Origin: Actinomycetota bacterium
GTDB taxonomy: Bacteria > Actinomycetota > Actinomycetes > Propionibacteriales > Nocardioidaceae
Direction: 5' to 3'
Length of the DNA stretch: 64,000 nt
Assembly (NCBI GenBank): GCA_009701885.1
Contig: WLJH01000004.1
Coordinates: 95,455-159,454, forward strand
The notes beneath the pieces are model-generated. The model did not search any database. It was not told the origin of the DNA and worked only from the letters and a program-made list of their open reading frames with translations. A program made the position numbers and the translations under genes. Shown one piece after another: positions 37,235-47,028 of the stretch (positions are counted from its first letter, which is position 1; each line of letters begins with the position of its first letter).

Positions 37235-38347
37235 GTGGACCTGCCCGTCATGCCGCCGGTGCGACCGATGCTCGCGAAGTCCGTCAAGGGGGTCCCCGAC
37301 CCTGCCAAGCACGGCGGTCTCTCCTTCGAGCCCAAGTGGGACGGCTTCCGCTGCCTGCTCTTCAAGGACGGCGACGAGGTCGAGCTGACCAGCCGCAACA
37401 CCAAGCCCCTGACCCGCTACTTCCCCGAGCTCGTGGAGGCCGCCCGCGAGCAGCTGCCCGAGCGCTGCGTGCTCGACGGCGAGGTCTTCGTCGCCCTGCC
37501 GCGCGAGAGCGGGGGCCGGGAGCTGGAGTTCGAGGTGCTGCAGGAGCGCATCCACCCCGCCGCGTCCCGGGTCACGATGCTCAGCGAGACCACCCCGGCC
37601 GAGTACGTCGCCTTCGACCTGCTCGCCCTGGACGGTGAGTCGCTGGTCGACCGCCCGTTCGCCGAGCGGCGCGCGGCGCTGGAGCACGCGTGGGAGCAGG
37701 TGCCGCCCGGCCGCTGCCACCTCACGCGCACCACGACCGACCCCGTCGAGGCGGAGCGGTGGTTCGAGCAGTTCGAGGGCGCGGGGCTCGACGGTGTGAT
37801 CGCGAAGCCGCTGGGGGCGGCGTACGAGCAGAACGCGCGGACGATGCTGAAGATCAAGCACGAGCGCACCGCCGACGTCGTCCTCGCCGGCTACCGCGAG
37901 CACAAGACCTCCACGCCGGAGCGCCCGCTGCTGGGCTCGATGCTGCTGGGGCTCTACTCCGGCGGCACGCTGCAGCACGTCGGCGTCAGCGCCAGCTTCA
38001 CCGAGGCCCGACGGGCCGAGCTCTGGAGCGAGCTGCAGGAGCTGGTCTGCCCGATCGAGGAGCACCCGTGGGGTGCCTGGGCCGGCGAGGCCGGCTGGGC
38101 CATCGCCAACCCGGACAGGGTTCCCGGCACCCAGAGTCGCTGGAGCGCCGGCAAGGACCTCTCCTTCACCCCCCTGCGGCCCGAGCGGGTGCTGGAGGTG
38201 AAGTACGACAACATGGAGGGGCGGCGCTTCCGCCACACCGCGCACTTCAAGCGCTGGCGGCCTGACCGCGACCCCACCTCCTGCGGCTACGAGCAGCTCG
38301 ACGAGGTCGCCCGCTACGACCTCGCCGACATCCTCACCGACGGCTGA
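37235..38347 (+). CDS. ATP-dependent DNA ligase (LigC/LigD-ligase type)
   Basis: LSFEPKWDGFRCLLFKDGDEVELTSRNTKPLTRYFPEL; LDGEVFV; LDGVIAK; MLKIKH. Confidence 0.93.
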   Translation: MDLPVMPPVRPMLAKSVKGVPDPAKHGGLSFEPKWDGFRCLLFKDGDEVELTSRNTKPLTRYFPELVEAAREQLPERCVLDGEVFVALPRESGGRELEFEVLQERIHPAASRVTMLSETTPAEYVAFDLLALDGESLVDRPFAERRAALEHAWEQVPPGRCHLTRTTTDPVEAERWFEQFEGAGLDGVIAKPLGAAYEQNARTMLKIKHERTADVVLAGYREHKTSTPERPLLGSMLLGLYSGGTLQHVGVSASFTEARRAELWSELQELVCPIEEHPWGAWAGEAGWAIANPDRVPGTQSRWSAGKDLSFTPLRPERVLEVKYDNMEGRRFRHTAHFKRWRPDRDPTSCGYEQLDEVARYDLADILTDG

Positions 38348-38392
38348 CGCGCGCACCGGCGAGGGACCGCGGATCGGGGCTAAGGTCGAGGC

Positions 38393-38944
38393 ATGGCCGA
38401 GACCTACCCCGTCGTCCTCCTCGTCGAGCAGGCGCTCTCCCCCGCCGATGCCGTCCAGGTCCGCTCCCTGCACGAGGAGCTGGTCGCGGAGGGGCAGACG
38501 GTGAGCTACCACGTGCTGCTCCCGATCCAGGACGCCGCGGCACGGATCGAGGCGGCCATGGGCTCGCTGGCCGGCGGCGACCTGCTGACCAGCCCGGCGA
38601 TCACCATGTCCGAGGTCGACCTGGAGTCGGTGCGCGAGGAGTGCCAGCAGGGCTCGGAGGAGGAGCTGCGGCTGACGCTGGCCCGGCTCGCCGACGCCGG
38701 CGCGATCGCGACCGGTCGGGTCATCCACGAGCCCCCGGTGGACGCGCTGGCCGCCGAGGTCGGGGCCATCGACGGGCGCGAGGCGATCATCCTGACCCGC
38801 CCCCACGTGGTGGCGGAGTTCTTCCACCTCGACTGGACCTCGCAGGCCCGCCGCAAGCTCGGCGTGCCGGTGCTGCACCTGCTCGAGCACGAGACGATCG
38901 AGGGCCAGTCCGCCGGGGGCGGCGAGGGGATCAGCGGCGCCTGA
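38393..38944 (+). CDS. Hypothetical protein (possibly USP-like fold)
   Basis: MAETYPVVLLVEQALSPADAVQVRSLHEELVAEG...; complete ORF. Confidence 0.75.
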   Translation: MAETYPVVLLVEQALSPADAVQVRSLHEELVAEGQTVSYHVLLPIQDAAARIEAAMGSLAGGDLLTSPAITMSEVDLESVREECQQGSEEELRLTLARLADAGAIATGRVIHEPPVDALAAEVGAIDGREAIILTRPHVVAEFFHLDWTSQARRKLGVPVLHLLEHETIEGQSAGGGEGISGA

Positions 38945-38947
38945 GCC

Positions 38948-39577
38948 TCAGAACTCGTACTTGAAGCGGCGAAGGTCCTTCTCGAAGACCTGGGCGACCT
39001 TGTCCCGCATCTCCGGCGTGTAGTGCTGTCGGTAGTCGGTCGAGGGGCCGGTGTTGACCTTGAGGGTCTCGCCGGGCCACTCCAGGCCGATCCGCTCCCA
39101 GACCTGTCGCAGGTCCTCGTCGAAGCGCTCCTGGCGCCCGATGAAGTCGGCCGGGCGGCCACGGGCACGCAGGTAGGTGATCTGGGCCCGGCGCAGCTCG
39201 CGCTGCTCGTCGGGGCCGCGCAGCACGAAGCTCTCGAAGTCGGGGTACGCCGGCAGCACGCGCTTCCACAGCCGGTTCTTGGCCAGCTGCTTGGCGGCCT
39301 TCTCGTTGCCCTCGGCGGCCTGGGTCTCGGCGCGGCGCATCATGGCGTACCAGGAGTACATCCGGGCCCAGGGGTTCCGGACGAAGCCGAAGATGAAGTA
39401 GTCCGACAGCTCGGGGTGGGCCTTGAGTGCCGGGCCGAGCCGGGCGTGGCGGCCGCCGCGCAGGCCCTGGAGGTACTGCACGTCCGGGATGTCCGCCTGG
39501 AGCATCCGGTCGATGGTCGAGCCACCGGTCTTCTGCACGTGCACGAAGAGCACGCGCTTCTCGTGGGAGACCATCAT
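38948..39577 (-). CDS. Sulfotransferase family 2-like protein
   Basis: LFVHVQKTGGSTIDRML (PAPS-binding-like), FGFVRNPWARMYSWY. Confidence 0.85.
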   Translation of the reverse strand: MMVSHEKRVLFVHVQKTGGSTIDRMLQADIPDVQYLQGLRGGRHARLGPALKAHPELSDYFIFGFVRNPWARMYSWYAMMRRAETQAAEGNEKAAKQLAKNRLWKRVLPAYPDFESFVLRGPDEQRELRRAQITYLRARGRPADFIGRQERFDEDLRQVWERIGLEWPGETLKVNTGPSTDYRQHYTPEMRDKVAQVFEKDLRRFKYEF

Positions 39578-39849
39578 GCGGCGAAAACTACCAGTGGCCG
39601 ACCGCCCGCCCCGACCCCCGCCGGCAGCCGTGCCGACCACCCCGGCGCCTGCTGTTACCGAACCCTGGCGATCTTGTGGATCGCACGTGGTGGCCTCGCG
39701 AGGCAGCACTGCCTAGCGTTGTCAGCACGAGGTCGCCGGGGGGCGGCCTCGTGACCTGGAGCAGTGATCACAGGTCCGCGTGGCTGGGGGGCTGCGTGGC
39801 TCCGATCCACCAGGCAAGGGCTCCGGGGGGAGCCCAGGACACGACGACG

Positions 39850-39877
39850 ACCCGCCCGGAGCACGCTCCGGGCGGGT
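39850..39877. terminator. Perfect 13-bp hairpin between structured intergenic region and LigD-POL stop
   Basis: acccgcccggagc-ac-gctccgggcgggt. Confidence 0.7.
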
Positions 39878-39881
39878 CTCG

Positions 39882-40976
39882 TCATTCCGCGATCCGGTTG
39901 CCCTCGTCGTCCCAGTGCGAGGCGACCTTCTTGCTGGGCTGCACGCGCGGCGGCTCCCCCGGCATCTTCGGGTAGTCCGGCGGGAAGTTGAGCTCCCCGC
40001 CCGGCAGCGTCTCCCACAGCTCGAGCAGCGGCTCGAGGGAGAACGCCTCGTCGTCGATCGTGGCCCAGGCGTCGCCCTGGTCGGCCAGCATCTGCGGGAC
40101 GGTCACGAGGTTGAGGTCACGGGGGTCGCGCACCTCGGCCAGCGCCTCCCACGTCAGCGGTGTGCTCACGGGGGCACCCGGCTTCGGGCGCAGGGAATAC
40201 GCCGAGGCGATGGTGCGGTCGCGGTTGTTCTGGTTGTAGTCGACGAAGATCCGCGCGCCCCGCTCCTCCTTCCACCACGCGGTCGTCACCTGCTCGTCAC
40301 GCTGCTCCAGGGCGCGGCCGAAGCCGATCGCGGCGTGCCGGACGTCGGTGAACTCCCAGCGTGGCTGGATGCGCACGTAGACGTGGACGCCGCGGTTGCC
40401 CGAGGTCTTGGCGTAGCCGCGCAGGCCCAGCTCCTCCAGCAGCTCCCGCGCGACGCCGGCGACCCGGACCGCGTCGGCGAACGTCGTACCGGGCTGGGGG
40501 TCGAGGTCGATGCGCAGCTCGTCGGGGTGGTCGAGGCTGGCCGGGTCGTCGGTGCGCCGCACCGGCCACGGGTGGAAGGTGAGGGTGCCCATGTGGGCGC
40601 ACCACACGGGGACCGCGATCTCGGTCGGGCAGATCTCGTCGGCGGTGCGGCCCGAGGGGAAGGTGATAGTGGCGGTCTCGAGGTAGTCGGGGGCTCCCTG
40701 GGGCACCCGCTTCTGGTAGAACGCGTCGGCCTTCGAGTCCTGCGGGCCGGTGGCCAGCCGCATCCCCTCGCGCACGCCCGAGGGCCAGCGCTCCAGGGCG
40801 GTCGGCCGGTCGCGCAGGGCCCGCATCAACCCGTCCTCCACGGACGCGACGTACTCCGCGACCATGAGCTTGGTGATCTCGGGCGTCCGGTCGGTCGCCT
40901 CGTAGACGACCCGGTCGGGGCTGCTCACGCGCACCGCCCGGCCGCCCGCCTGCACCTCCGCTGCCTTCGCCGCCAT
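39882..40976 (-). CDS. LigD-type NHEJ polymerase/primase domain protein (standalone)
   Basis: DRVVYEATDRTPEITKLMVAEYV; CAHMGTLTFHPWPVRRTDDPASLDHPDELRIDLDPQPGTTF; KTSGNRGVHVYVRI. Confidence 0.92.
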   Translation of the reverse strand: MAAKAAEVQAGGRAVRVSSPDRVVYEATDRTPEITKLMVAEYVASVEDGLMRALRDRPTALERWPSGVREGMRLATGPQDSKADAFYQKRVPQGAPDYLETATITFPSGRTADEICPTEIAVPVWCAHMGTLTFHPWPVRRTDDPASLDHPDELRIDLDPQPGTTFADAVRVAGVARELLEELGLRGYAKTSGNRGVHVYVRIQPRWEFTDVRHAAIGFGRALEQRDEQVTTAWWKEERGARIFVDYNQNNRDRTIASAYSLRPKPGAPVSTPLTWEALAEVRDPRDLNLVTVPQMLADQGDAWATIDDEAFSLEPLLELWETLPGGELNFPPDYPKMPGEPPRVQPSKKVASHWDDEGNRIAE

Positions 40977-41058
40977 GCCCCGACCCTAGGGCGCAGCGAC
41001 GACAGGCCGACCGCAAATCGCGTGGCCCCACCCCGACGAGCGCCCCTACGGTGGGTCG

Positions 41059-42339
41059 GTGAGCTCCCACGACGACCTGACCTTCGAGACCCTCGACATC
41101 CACGCGACCGAGGGTCCGATGGCGGCGAAGGTGGCGGCGTACGGGGACGCCTGGCACCGCGGCTTCCACGAGGGCTCCCTGAGCGAGAAGCAGCGGGAGT
41201 TCTGGCTCGAGCACAGCCGCGCCGACGGCGTGACCCTGCGGGCGGCGTACGCCGCGTCGTCGCTGGTCGCGGACCCACCGCCGGTCGGGACCTTCACCAG
41301 CTGGGGCGGGTCGATCAACGTCGGGGGCGGCACGCAGCTGCCGCTGCACATGATCACCGACGTCACCGTGGCCCCGACGCACCGCCGTCGCGGCATCCTC
41401 AGTCGACTGATGACCGACGACCTCGCCGACGCGAGGACGCGCGGTGTGCCGCTGGCGGCGCTGACGGTGTCGGAGGGTGGGATCTACGGCCGGTTCGGCT
41501 TCGGGGTGGCGACGCGGCAGCGGATGGTCGAGGTCGACACCGGCCACGGCCGGTTCCGGCTGCGGGACACCGCGGACGACGGCTCGCTGCAGCTGCTCGA
41601 GCTGCCGCAGGCGCGCCCGCACGTCGAGCGGGTCTTCGCCCGGCACCTGGCCACCACCCGGGGCGCGGTCTCGCGGCCGGCGTTCTACGGCCAGATCGAG
41701 GAGGGCCGGGACTGGGAGTCCGGCGACAAGGACACCAGGTCCAGGGTCGTGGTGCACCTGGACGCGGACGGCGAGGTCGACGGCTACGCCCGGTTCCAGC
41801 ACAAGGACGAGGGCGAGGGTCCGCAGCGGGGCGTGGTGGAGCTGCGGGGCCTGCACGCGCTGACCGACGTCGCGTGGCGGCGGCTCTGGTCGTTCCTCGC
41901 CGACATCGACCTCGCGCAGGTGGTGAAGTCCCGCGTGCCCGTCGACACCCCGCTCCACCTGGCGGTGACCGACCCGCGGGTCGTGCGCAGCACCGCGCTG
42001 TTCGACTTCCTGTGGGTGCGGGTCCTGGACGTCATCGCCGCGCTCGAGGCGCGGCCCTGGCGTGAGGACGCGACGGTCGTGCTCGCGGTGCAGGACCGGA
42101 TGGGGTTCGCCGACGGTCGGTTCCGGATCACCACTGAGAAGGGCCGGGCCACCGTCGTGGCGACCCAGGACGAGCCGGGCGTCACCCTCGACGCCGAGAC
42201 GCTCGGCGCGCTCTACCTCGGCGACCAGCCGGTCACGGTCCACGCCGCCGCCGGCCGCGTGGACGGCCCGGACGTCGACACCTTCGCCGCCATGGCCGAC
42301 CACGCCGGCCCGACGCCCTGGTGCTCCACGGGCTTCTGA
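41059..42339 (+). CDS. Eis-like GNAT N-acetyltransferase
   Basis: LHMITDVTVAPTHRRRGILSRLMTDDLADARTRGVPLAALTVSEGGIYGRFGFGVATRQ. Confidence 0.88.
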   Translation: MSSHDDLTFETLDIHATEGPMAAKVAAYGDAWHRGFHEGSLSEKQREFWLEHSRADGVTLRAAYAASSLVADPPPVGTFTSWGGSINVGGGTQLPLHMITDVTVAPTHRRRGILSRLMTDDLADARTRGVPLAALTVSEGGIYGRFGFGVATRQRMVEVDTGHGRFRLRDTADDGSLQLLELPQARPHVERVFARHLATTRGAVSRPAFYGQIEEGRDWESGDKDTRSRVVVHLDADGEVDGYARFQHKDEGEGPQRGVVELRGLHALTDVAWRRLWSFLADIDLAQVVKSRVPVDTPLHLAVTDPRVVRSTALFDFLWVRVLDVIAALEARPWREDATVVLAVQDRMGFADGRFRITTEKGRATVVATQDEPGVTLDAETLGALYLGDQPVTVHAAAGRVDGPDVDTFAAMADHAGPTPWCSTGF

Positions 42340-42596
42340 GGGTGCGAGACGTGCGGGACGATGAGCACCTCAGCGAAGGGTGACGCGGAACGGACCGTCA
42401 CCAAGAAGCTCGGGTGGCACCCAGGGCGACCACGCTCTTACCGAGATCAGGACCTGCTGCGGCGCGAACGCGCCACGACCCACCCAGCGGAACCCAGGGA
42501 GCAACCCGGGGGTAGAGCTGGGCGGGCGGCGTACGGCGGGCCGCAATGGTCTGGAACATCTCGCCCCGGCGCCGGAGCCTCCCTAGATTGCGGACC

Positions 42597-44069
42597 ATGC
42601 CTCGTGCCCCCACGGACCCCCGACCCCTGACCCGCGTCGCCCTGGCGACCATGGCCGCACTCGCTCTCGCTCTCCCGCTCCTCGGCCAGGCGCCTGCGAG
42701 CGCCGGCCCGCTCGGCACCTGGACCCGGGTGAGCGGGGAGACGTCCGAGCAGATCGGCAACATCGCCCGGCCGTCGTCGGTCCGCACCGACGACGGCCTG
42801 CTGCACGTGGTCTACACGCGCCAGGACTCGATCTCGCACCAGTCCCTCCAGCACGTCGTGCTCGGCGACGACGGCGAGGTCGTGGCCCGCAGCACCGTGG
42901 TCGAGGAGTGGGACGCACTGACCCGCGACCCCGAGATCCTGCGATCGGGTTCCGGTCTGCGGGTGGTCTTCAGTGGGCTGCGCGACGTGGTGGCGACGGA
43001 TCCGTTCAACAGCGGACGGATGTACCACGCCACGTCGGATGCCTCCGGCGCCGTCTGGAGCCTGCAGCCGACGTTCCTGTCCAAGAGCGGCAACGCCTAC
43101 GCCTCCAACGGCACCGGCGCCGTCGACCGCCTCGACGGGTCGGCGATGGTGGCGTTCACCCCGAGCGGCTCCGACGTCCTCCTGCGCAGCGGCGAGGTGG
43201 GCGATCCGGAGGCGGCCGCCGACGACCAGCGCACCGGCGTGGACCAGTGCTGCGTCTACGACGCCGAGCTGGCCCGTGTGCCGGGCACCGACGAGGTGTG
43301 GGCGTCGTGGGTGGCCAACGGGCGCACCCCGACGAGCCTGGGGGTCTTCGTCCAGCGCGTCGCCCCCACCCTCGGCCCCGTCCTGCGCGCGCCCCGCTCG
43401 GTGGTTGACTACGAGGGCACCGAGTCGACGAGCACCCTCTCCGGCAGCGCTCCCCTGCTCGCCACCGCGGACGGCGTCTTCGTGGCGTACCCGGTCGGCT
43501 ACCCGACCCGGGAGTACCTCGCGGTCTGGCGCGTGGGCGAAGCCGCGCCCTCACGGGTGCCGAACAGCCCGAACGCGAGGTACGCCGCGCTGTCGGCCGG
43601 TCCGGCGGGACGGGTCTGGGTCGCGTGGGTGTCCGACCACGACGTCCGTGCCGCCCGCTCCTCCGCCGGCGGCGGCAGCTGGGGCGCCGCGGTTGACCTG
43701 GGTTTCCGCACGGTCTCTGGCGAGCCGAGCAGCTGGGGCGTCGACATCGACGCCACCGGTGGCACCGCCGACGTCGTGCTCAACGACACCACGGCCCTGT
43801 GGCACCAGGAGGCACTGCCGGGGCTGTCGCTCGCGGCCGCGCCGGACCGCATCCGGGTCGACCGGCGCACCCGGGTGGGGTTCACGGTCACCGACGCTGG
43901 CGACCGGGTCGCGGGCGCCGAGGTGCTGCTGGCCGGCGAGCGCTGCACGACGGCCGCCGACGGGACCTGCTCGGTGCGGGTGCGGCCCGCGCGGGCGCGG
44001 CGTCTCGTGGCGACCGCGACGCTGGCCGACCACGCACCCGGCCGCGACACGGTGTCCGTGCGCCGCTGA
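42597..44069 (+). CDS. Secreted hypothetical protein (sialidase/propeller-like repeats)
   Basis: Signal peptide ALATMAALALALPLLGQAPASAG; repeats such as RTDDGLLHVVYTRQDS. Confidence 0.7.
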   Translation: MPRAPTDPRPLTRVALATMAALALALPLLGQAPASAGPLGTWTRVSGETSEQIGNIARPSSVRTDDGLLHVVYTRQDSISHQSLQHVVLGDDGEVVARSTVVEEWDALTRDPEILRSGSGLRVVFSGLRDVVATDPFNSGRMYHATSDASGAVWSLQPTFLSKSGNAYASNGTGAVDRLDGSAMVAFTPSGSDVLLRSGEVGDPEAAADDQRTGVDQCCVYDAELARVPGTDEVWASWVANGRTPTSLGVFVQRVAPTLGPVLRAPRSVVDYEGTESTSTLSGSAPLLATADGVFVAYPVGYPTREYLAVWRVGEAAPSRVPNSPNARYAALSAGPAGRVWVAWVSDHDVRAARSSAGGGSWGAAVDLGFRTVSGEPSSWGVDIDATGGTADVVLNDTTALWHQEALPGLSLAAAPDRIRVDRRTRVGFTVTDAGDRVAGAEVLLAGERCTTAADGTCSVRVRPARARRLVATATLADHAPGRDTVSVRR

Positions 44070-44076
44070 CCCGGTC

Positions 44077-44433
44077 TCAGCCCAGCAGCACGGACGGCTG
44101 GAACACCGGCCGCCGGTCGAGGTCCTCGGAGGTGGGCCGGACGAACTCGAAGGCGGCGGTCCGCACGACCCGCCACGAGGGCTCGACGGAAGCCAGCCCC
44201 TCGGCGCAGGACTCGTGCAGCGGTGGGGCGTGGAAGGCGTTGCGCGCGACCTCGAGGTCGTCGCCGACGAAGGCGATCGGTCGCCCGAGCGACTCCGCGC
44301 AGGCACCGCAGATGCGCGACAGCGCGCACTGGGTGACCCGGGTGCCGACCAGCTCGCGGCGACCGTCGGGCCCGGTCTCCCACGCGAAGGGCGCGGAGAC
44401 CGGGTCGACGTCGCGGCTCAGGCCACGCAGCAT
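44077..44433 (-). CDS. Small Cys-rich hypothetical protein downstream of the desaturase
   Basis: TQCALSRICGACAESLG...HESC; same strand just downstream of desaturase. Confidence 0.6.
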   Translation of the reverse strand: MLRGLSRDVDPVSAPFAWETGPDGRRELVGTRVTQCALSRICGACAESLGRPIAFVGDDLEVARNAFHAPPLHESCAEGLASVEPSWRVVRTAAFEFVRPTSEDLDRRPVFQPSVLLG

Positions 44434-44443
44434 CAGGCCGACC

Positions 44444-45679
44444 TCACGACGCCTGCTTGCCGCGCGACCACGCACCGAGCTCGCTGCGTCGCGGGGGTCG
44501 CTCGGCGTCGGACTTGCGACCCTTGTCGATCGGCGGGGCTTCGGGCGAGTCGGGCTTGGCCGGGGGCTGCGGCGGCTTGTCGTCGCTGGTCCAGCCGTTG
44601 GGCACCGACAGCTTGATGATCGTGCGCAGCGCCTGGCCGTACTGCTGGTGCAGCGGGCCGATCGTGTAGGGGATGTCGTACTTCGCGCACAGCTCCTTCA
44701 CGCGCACCGAGATGTCGGCGTACCTGTTGCTCGGCAGGTCGGGGAACAGGTGGTGCTCGATCTGGAAGCCGAGGTTGCCCGAGAGGATGTGCAGCAGCGG
44801 GCCGCCCTCGAAGTTGGCGGCGCCGAGGATCTGCCGGAGGTACCACTCCGCGCGGGTCTCGTCCTCGATCTCCTCCTCGGTGAAGTGCATCGCCCCGTCG
44901 GGGAAGTGCCCGCAGAAGATGATCACGTAGGCCCAGATGTTGCGGGTGAAGTTCGCCGCGGCGTTGGCCTTCAGCGTCGTCCTCCACTGCGGCCCGGACA
45001 GCGCCGGGTAGACCACGTAGTCCTTGAGCGCCTGGTTGCGGCCCTTGCGCCAGATCTGGCGCAGCTGCCGCTTCATCTCCTTCGGGTCCTTCTCGCCCTT
45101 GCGGATCTTCTCCAGGTCGAGGTCGTGCAGCGCGACCCCCCACTGGAAGAGCCCGGCGAGCAACGCGTTGTAGACCGGCTGCCCGAGGTTGAAGACGTTC
45201 CACCGCTGCTCGCGGGCCATCCGCAGGATGCCGTAGCCGATGTCGTTGTCGTAGCCCAGCACGTTGGTGAACTGGTGGTGCACGTAGTTGTGCGAGTGCT
45301 TCCACTGCTCGGCCGGCTGCGCGGTGTCCCACTCCCAGTTGGAGGAGTGGATCTCGGGATCGTTCATCCAGTCCCACTGGCCGTGCATGACGTTGTGGCC
45401 GATCTCCATGTTCTCGAGGATCTTGTGGAGGGCCAGCATGCTCGTGCCCGCGAGGACCGCGGGGACGCGCGTCCGCCTGGACTGGGTGCCGAGCATCAGC
45501 GTCAGTCGTCCCGCGACGGCCAGGCCGCGCTGGATCTTGATCAACCGGTTGATGTACGCCGCGTCGGCGGCGCCCCGCGAGGCCTCGACCTCCTCGCGGA
45601 TCGCGTCGAGCTCGCGACCGAGCTCCTCGACCTGCTCCTCGGTGAGGTGCATGTACTCCCGGACGTCCGAGATCGCCAT
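44444..45679 (-). CDS. Fatty acid (acyl-CoA/acyl-lipid) desaturase
   Basis: His boxes GHNVMHGQWDWM, HSHNYVHHQFTN, NLGFQIEHHLFPDLPSNRY. Confidence 0.93.
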   Translation of the reverse strand: MAISDVREYMHLTEEQVEELGRELDAIREEVEASRGAADAAYINRLIKIQRGLAVAGRLTLMLGTQSRRTRVPAVLAGTSMLALHKILENMEIGHNVMHGQWDWMNDPEIHSSNWEWDTAQPAEQWKHSHNYVHHQFTNVLGYDNDIGYGILRMAREQRWNVFNLGQPVYNALLAGLFQWGVALHDLDLEKIRKGEKDPKEMKRQLRQIWRKGRNQALKDYVVYPALSGPQWRTTLKANAAANFTRNIWAYVIIFCGHFPDGAMHFTEEEIEDETRAEWYLRQILGAANFEGGPLLHILSGNLGFQIEHHLFPDLPSNRYADISVRVKELCAKYDIPYTIGPLHQQYGQALRTIIKLSVPNGWTSDDKPPQPPAKPDSPEAPPIDKGRKSDAERPPRRSELGAWSRGKQAS

Positions 45680-45726
45680 GGGTGTCTCCGTTCCTCGGTG
45701 GTGCTCAGGTGTGGCTCGGGTGGTGC

Positions 45727-46869
45727 TCAGATGTCGAAGGTGCAGTCGCCGACGGCGGCGGTGACACAGGTCTGCACCTGCTCGTTGCGCTGGTCGAACT
45801 CGTCCCCGTTGCGCAGGTCGCGCACCTTGCCCTCGACGAGGGTCAGGGTGCAGGTGTGGCAGATGCCCATGCGGCAGCCGTAGGGCATGCCGACGCCGGC
45901 CGACTCCCCCGCCTCCAGGACCGTGGTCGCCCCGTCGGCGTCGATGCTCTTGCCGCTGTTGCGGAAGGTGATGGTGCCGCCCTCGCCCCCCTCGCCCCCG
46001 AGCTGGAGGGTGAAGCGCTCGAGGTGGAGCCTGTCCTCGAGGTCGTGGGACGCGAAGAACTCCGTGATGGCGTCCAGCATCGGCCCCGGCCCGCAGGCGT
46101 AGGTCTCACGCTCGCGCCAGTCGGGGCAGAAGGAGTCGATGCCGCCCTCGTCGTGGCCGAGGTCGAGCATGCCGTCGGTGTCGGTGTGCAGCCGGTGCAG
46201 GGCGAGCCCGTCGTGCTCCTCGGCCAGGCGCTGCAGCTCGTCGGCGAAGATCATCCGCTCCGGCGTGGGGCTGGAGTAGTGCATCACCACGTCGACGCCG
46301 CCCCCCTGGCCGTCGGCGCCGCGCAGCTGCCCGCGGCGCTCCATCGTGCGCAGCATCGCCATCACAGGGGTAACGCCGGAGCCGCCCACGAGGAAGAGCA
46401 TCTTGGCCGGCGGCGGCTCGGGCAGCACGAAGTCGCCCTCCGGCGCGGCCAGGCGCACGATCGTGCCGGGCTCGAGGCCCTTGACCAGGTGGGTCGAGAG
46501 CAGGCCCTCGGGCATGGCCCGGACGGTGATCGTGATGGTGCGGCCGGAGCGCCGGGGGGCGGAGGAGATGGAGTAGGAGCGCCACTGGAACGTCCCGTCG
46601 ACCGGGATACCGATCCCGACGTACTGACCCGGGCGGTGGTCGAAGCGCCAGCCCCACCCGGGACGGATCACCAGGGTGGCGGCGTCGTCGGTCTCGGGGA
46701 TGACCTCCTCGATGCGGCCGCGCAGCTCGCGCTGGCTCCACAGCGGGTTGACCAGGCGCAGGTAGTCGTCGGGGTGCAGCGGAGTGGTCAGCTTCGAGCC
46801 CGCCCGGCGCACGCGCTCCCACGGGACCACCCGCGCCGCAGACCTGACCTTGGTTCCTGCACCTGCCAT
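45727..46869 (-). CDS. Ferredoxin reductase with C-terminal 2Fe-2S domain, desaturase electron-transfer partner
   Basis: RPGQYVGIGIPVDGTFQWRSYSISS; LVGGSGVTPVMAMLRT; GMPYGCRMGICHTCTLTLVEG. Confidence 0.92.
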   Translation of the reverse strand: MAGAGTKVRSAARVVPWERVRRAGSKLTTPLHPDDYLRLVNPLWSQRELRGRIEEVIPETDDAATLVIRPGWGWRFDHRPGQYVGIGIPVDGTFQWRSYSISSAPRRSGRTITITVRAMPEGLLSTHLVKGLEPGTIVRLAAPEGDFVLPEPPPAKMLFLVGGSGVTPVMAMLRTMERRGQLRGADGQGGGVDVVMHYSSPTPERMIFADELQRLAEEHDGLALHRLHTDTDGMLDLGHDEGGIDSFCPDWRERETYACGPGPMLDAITEFFASHDLEDRLHLERFTLQLGGEGGEGGTITFRNSGKSIDADGATTVLEAGESAGVGMPYGCRMGICHTCTLTLVEGKVRDLRNGDEFDQRNEQVQTCVTAAVGDCTFDI

Positions 46870-47028
46870 CCGGGGCCCCCGAGCGCTGTCGACCGATCTC
46901 CTTACCAGCCCGGTCAGTGAACGCCTGTGCACACCGGTGCGTCAACGACCCGGCAGGGTGAAGCATGGGCCCGCGGCAGGCTGGGTCACAGGCTGGGCGA
47001 CGTTGCCCGCGCGGGCTAGGTTCGAGGC

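Noticed and set aside
33723-37388. 1221-aa plus-strand ORF
   Set aside because: Antisense shadow of the FKBP and metalloprotease genes; low-complexity Arg/Gly/Asp/Val composition typical of high-GC antisense frames.
42360-42480. Possible degenerate tRNA remnant (minus strand ...ctcggtaagagcgtgg...)
   Set aside because: Only a D-loop-like match; no acceptor, anticodon or T-arm pairing could be traced.
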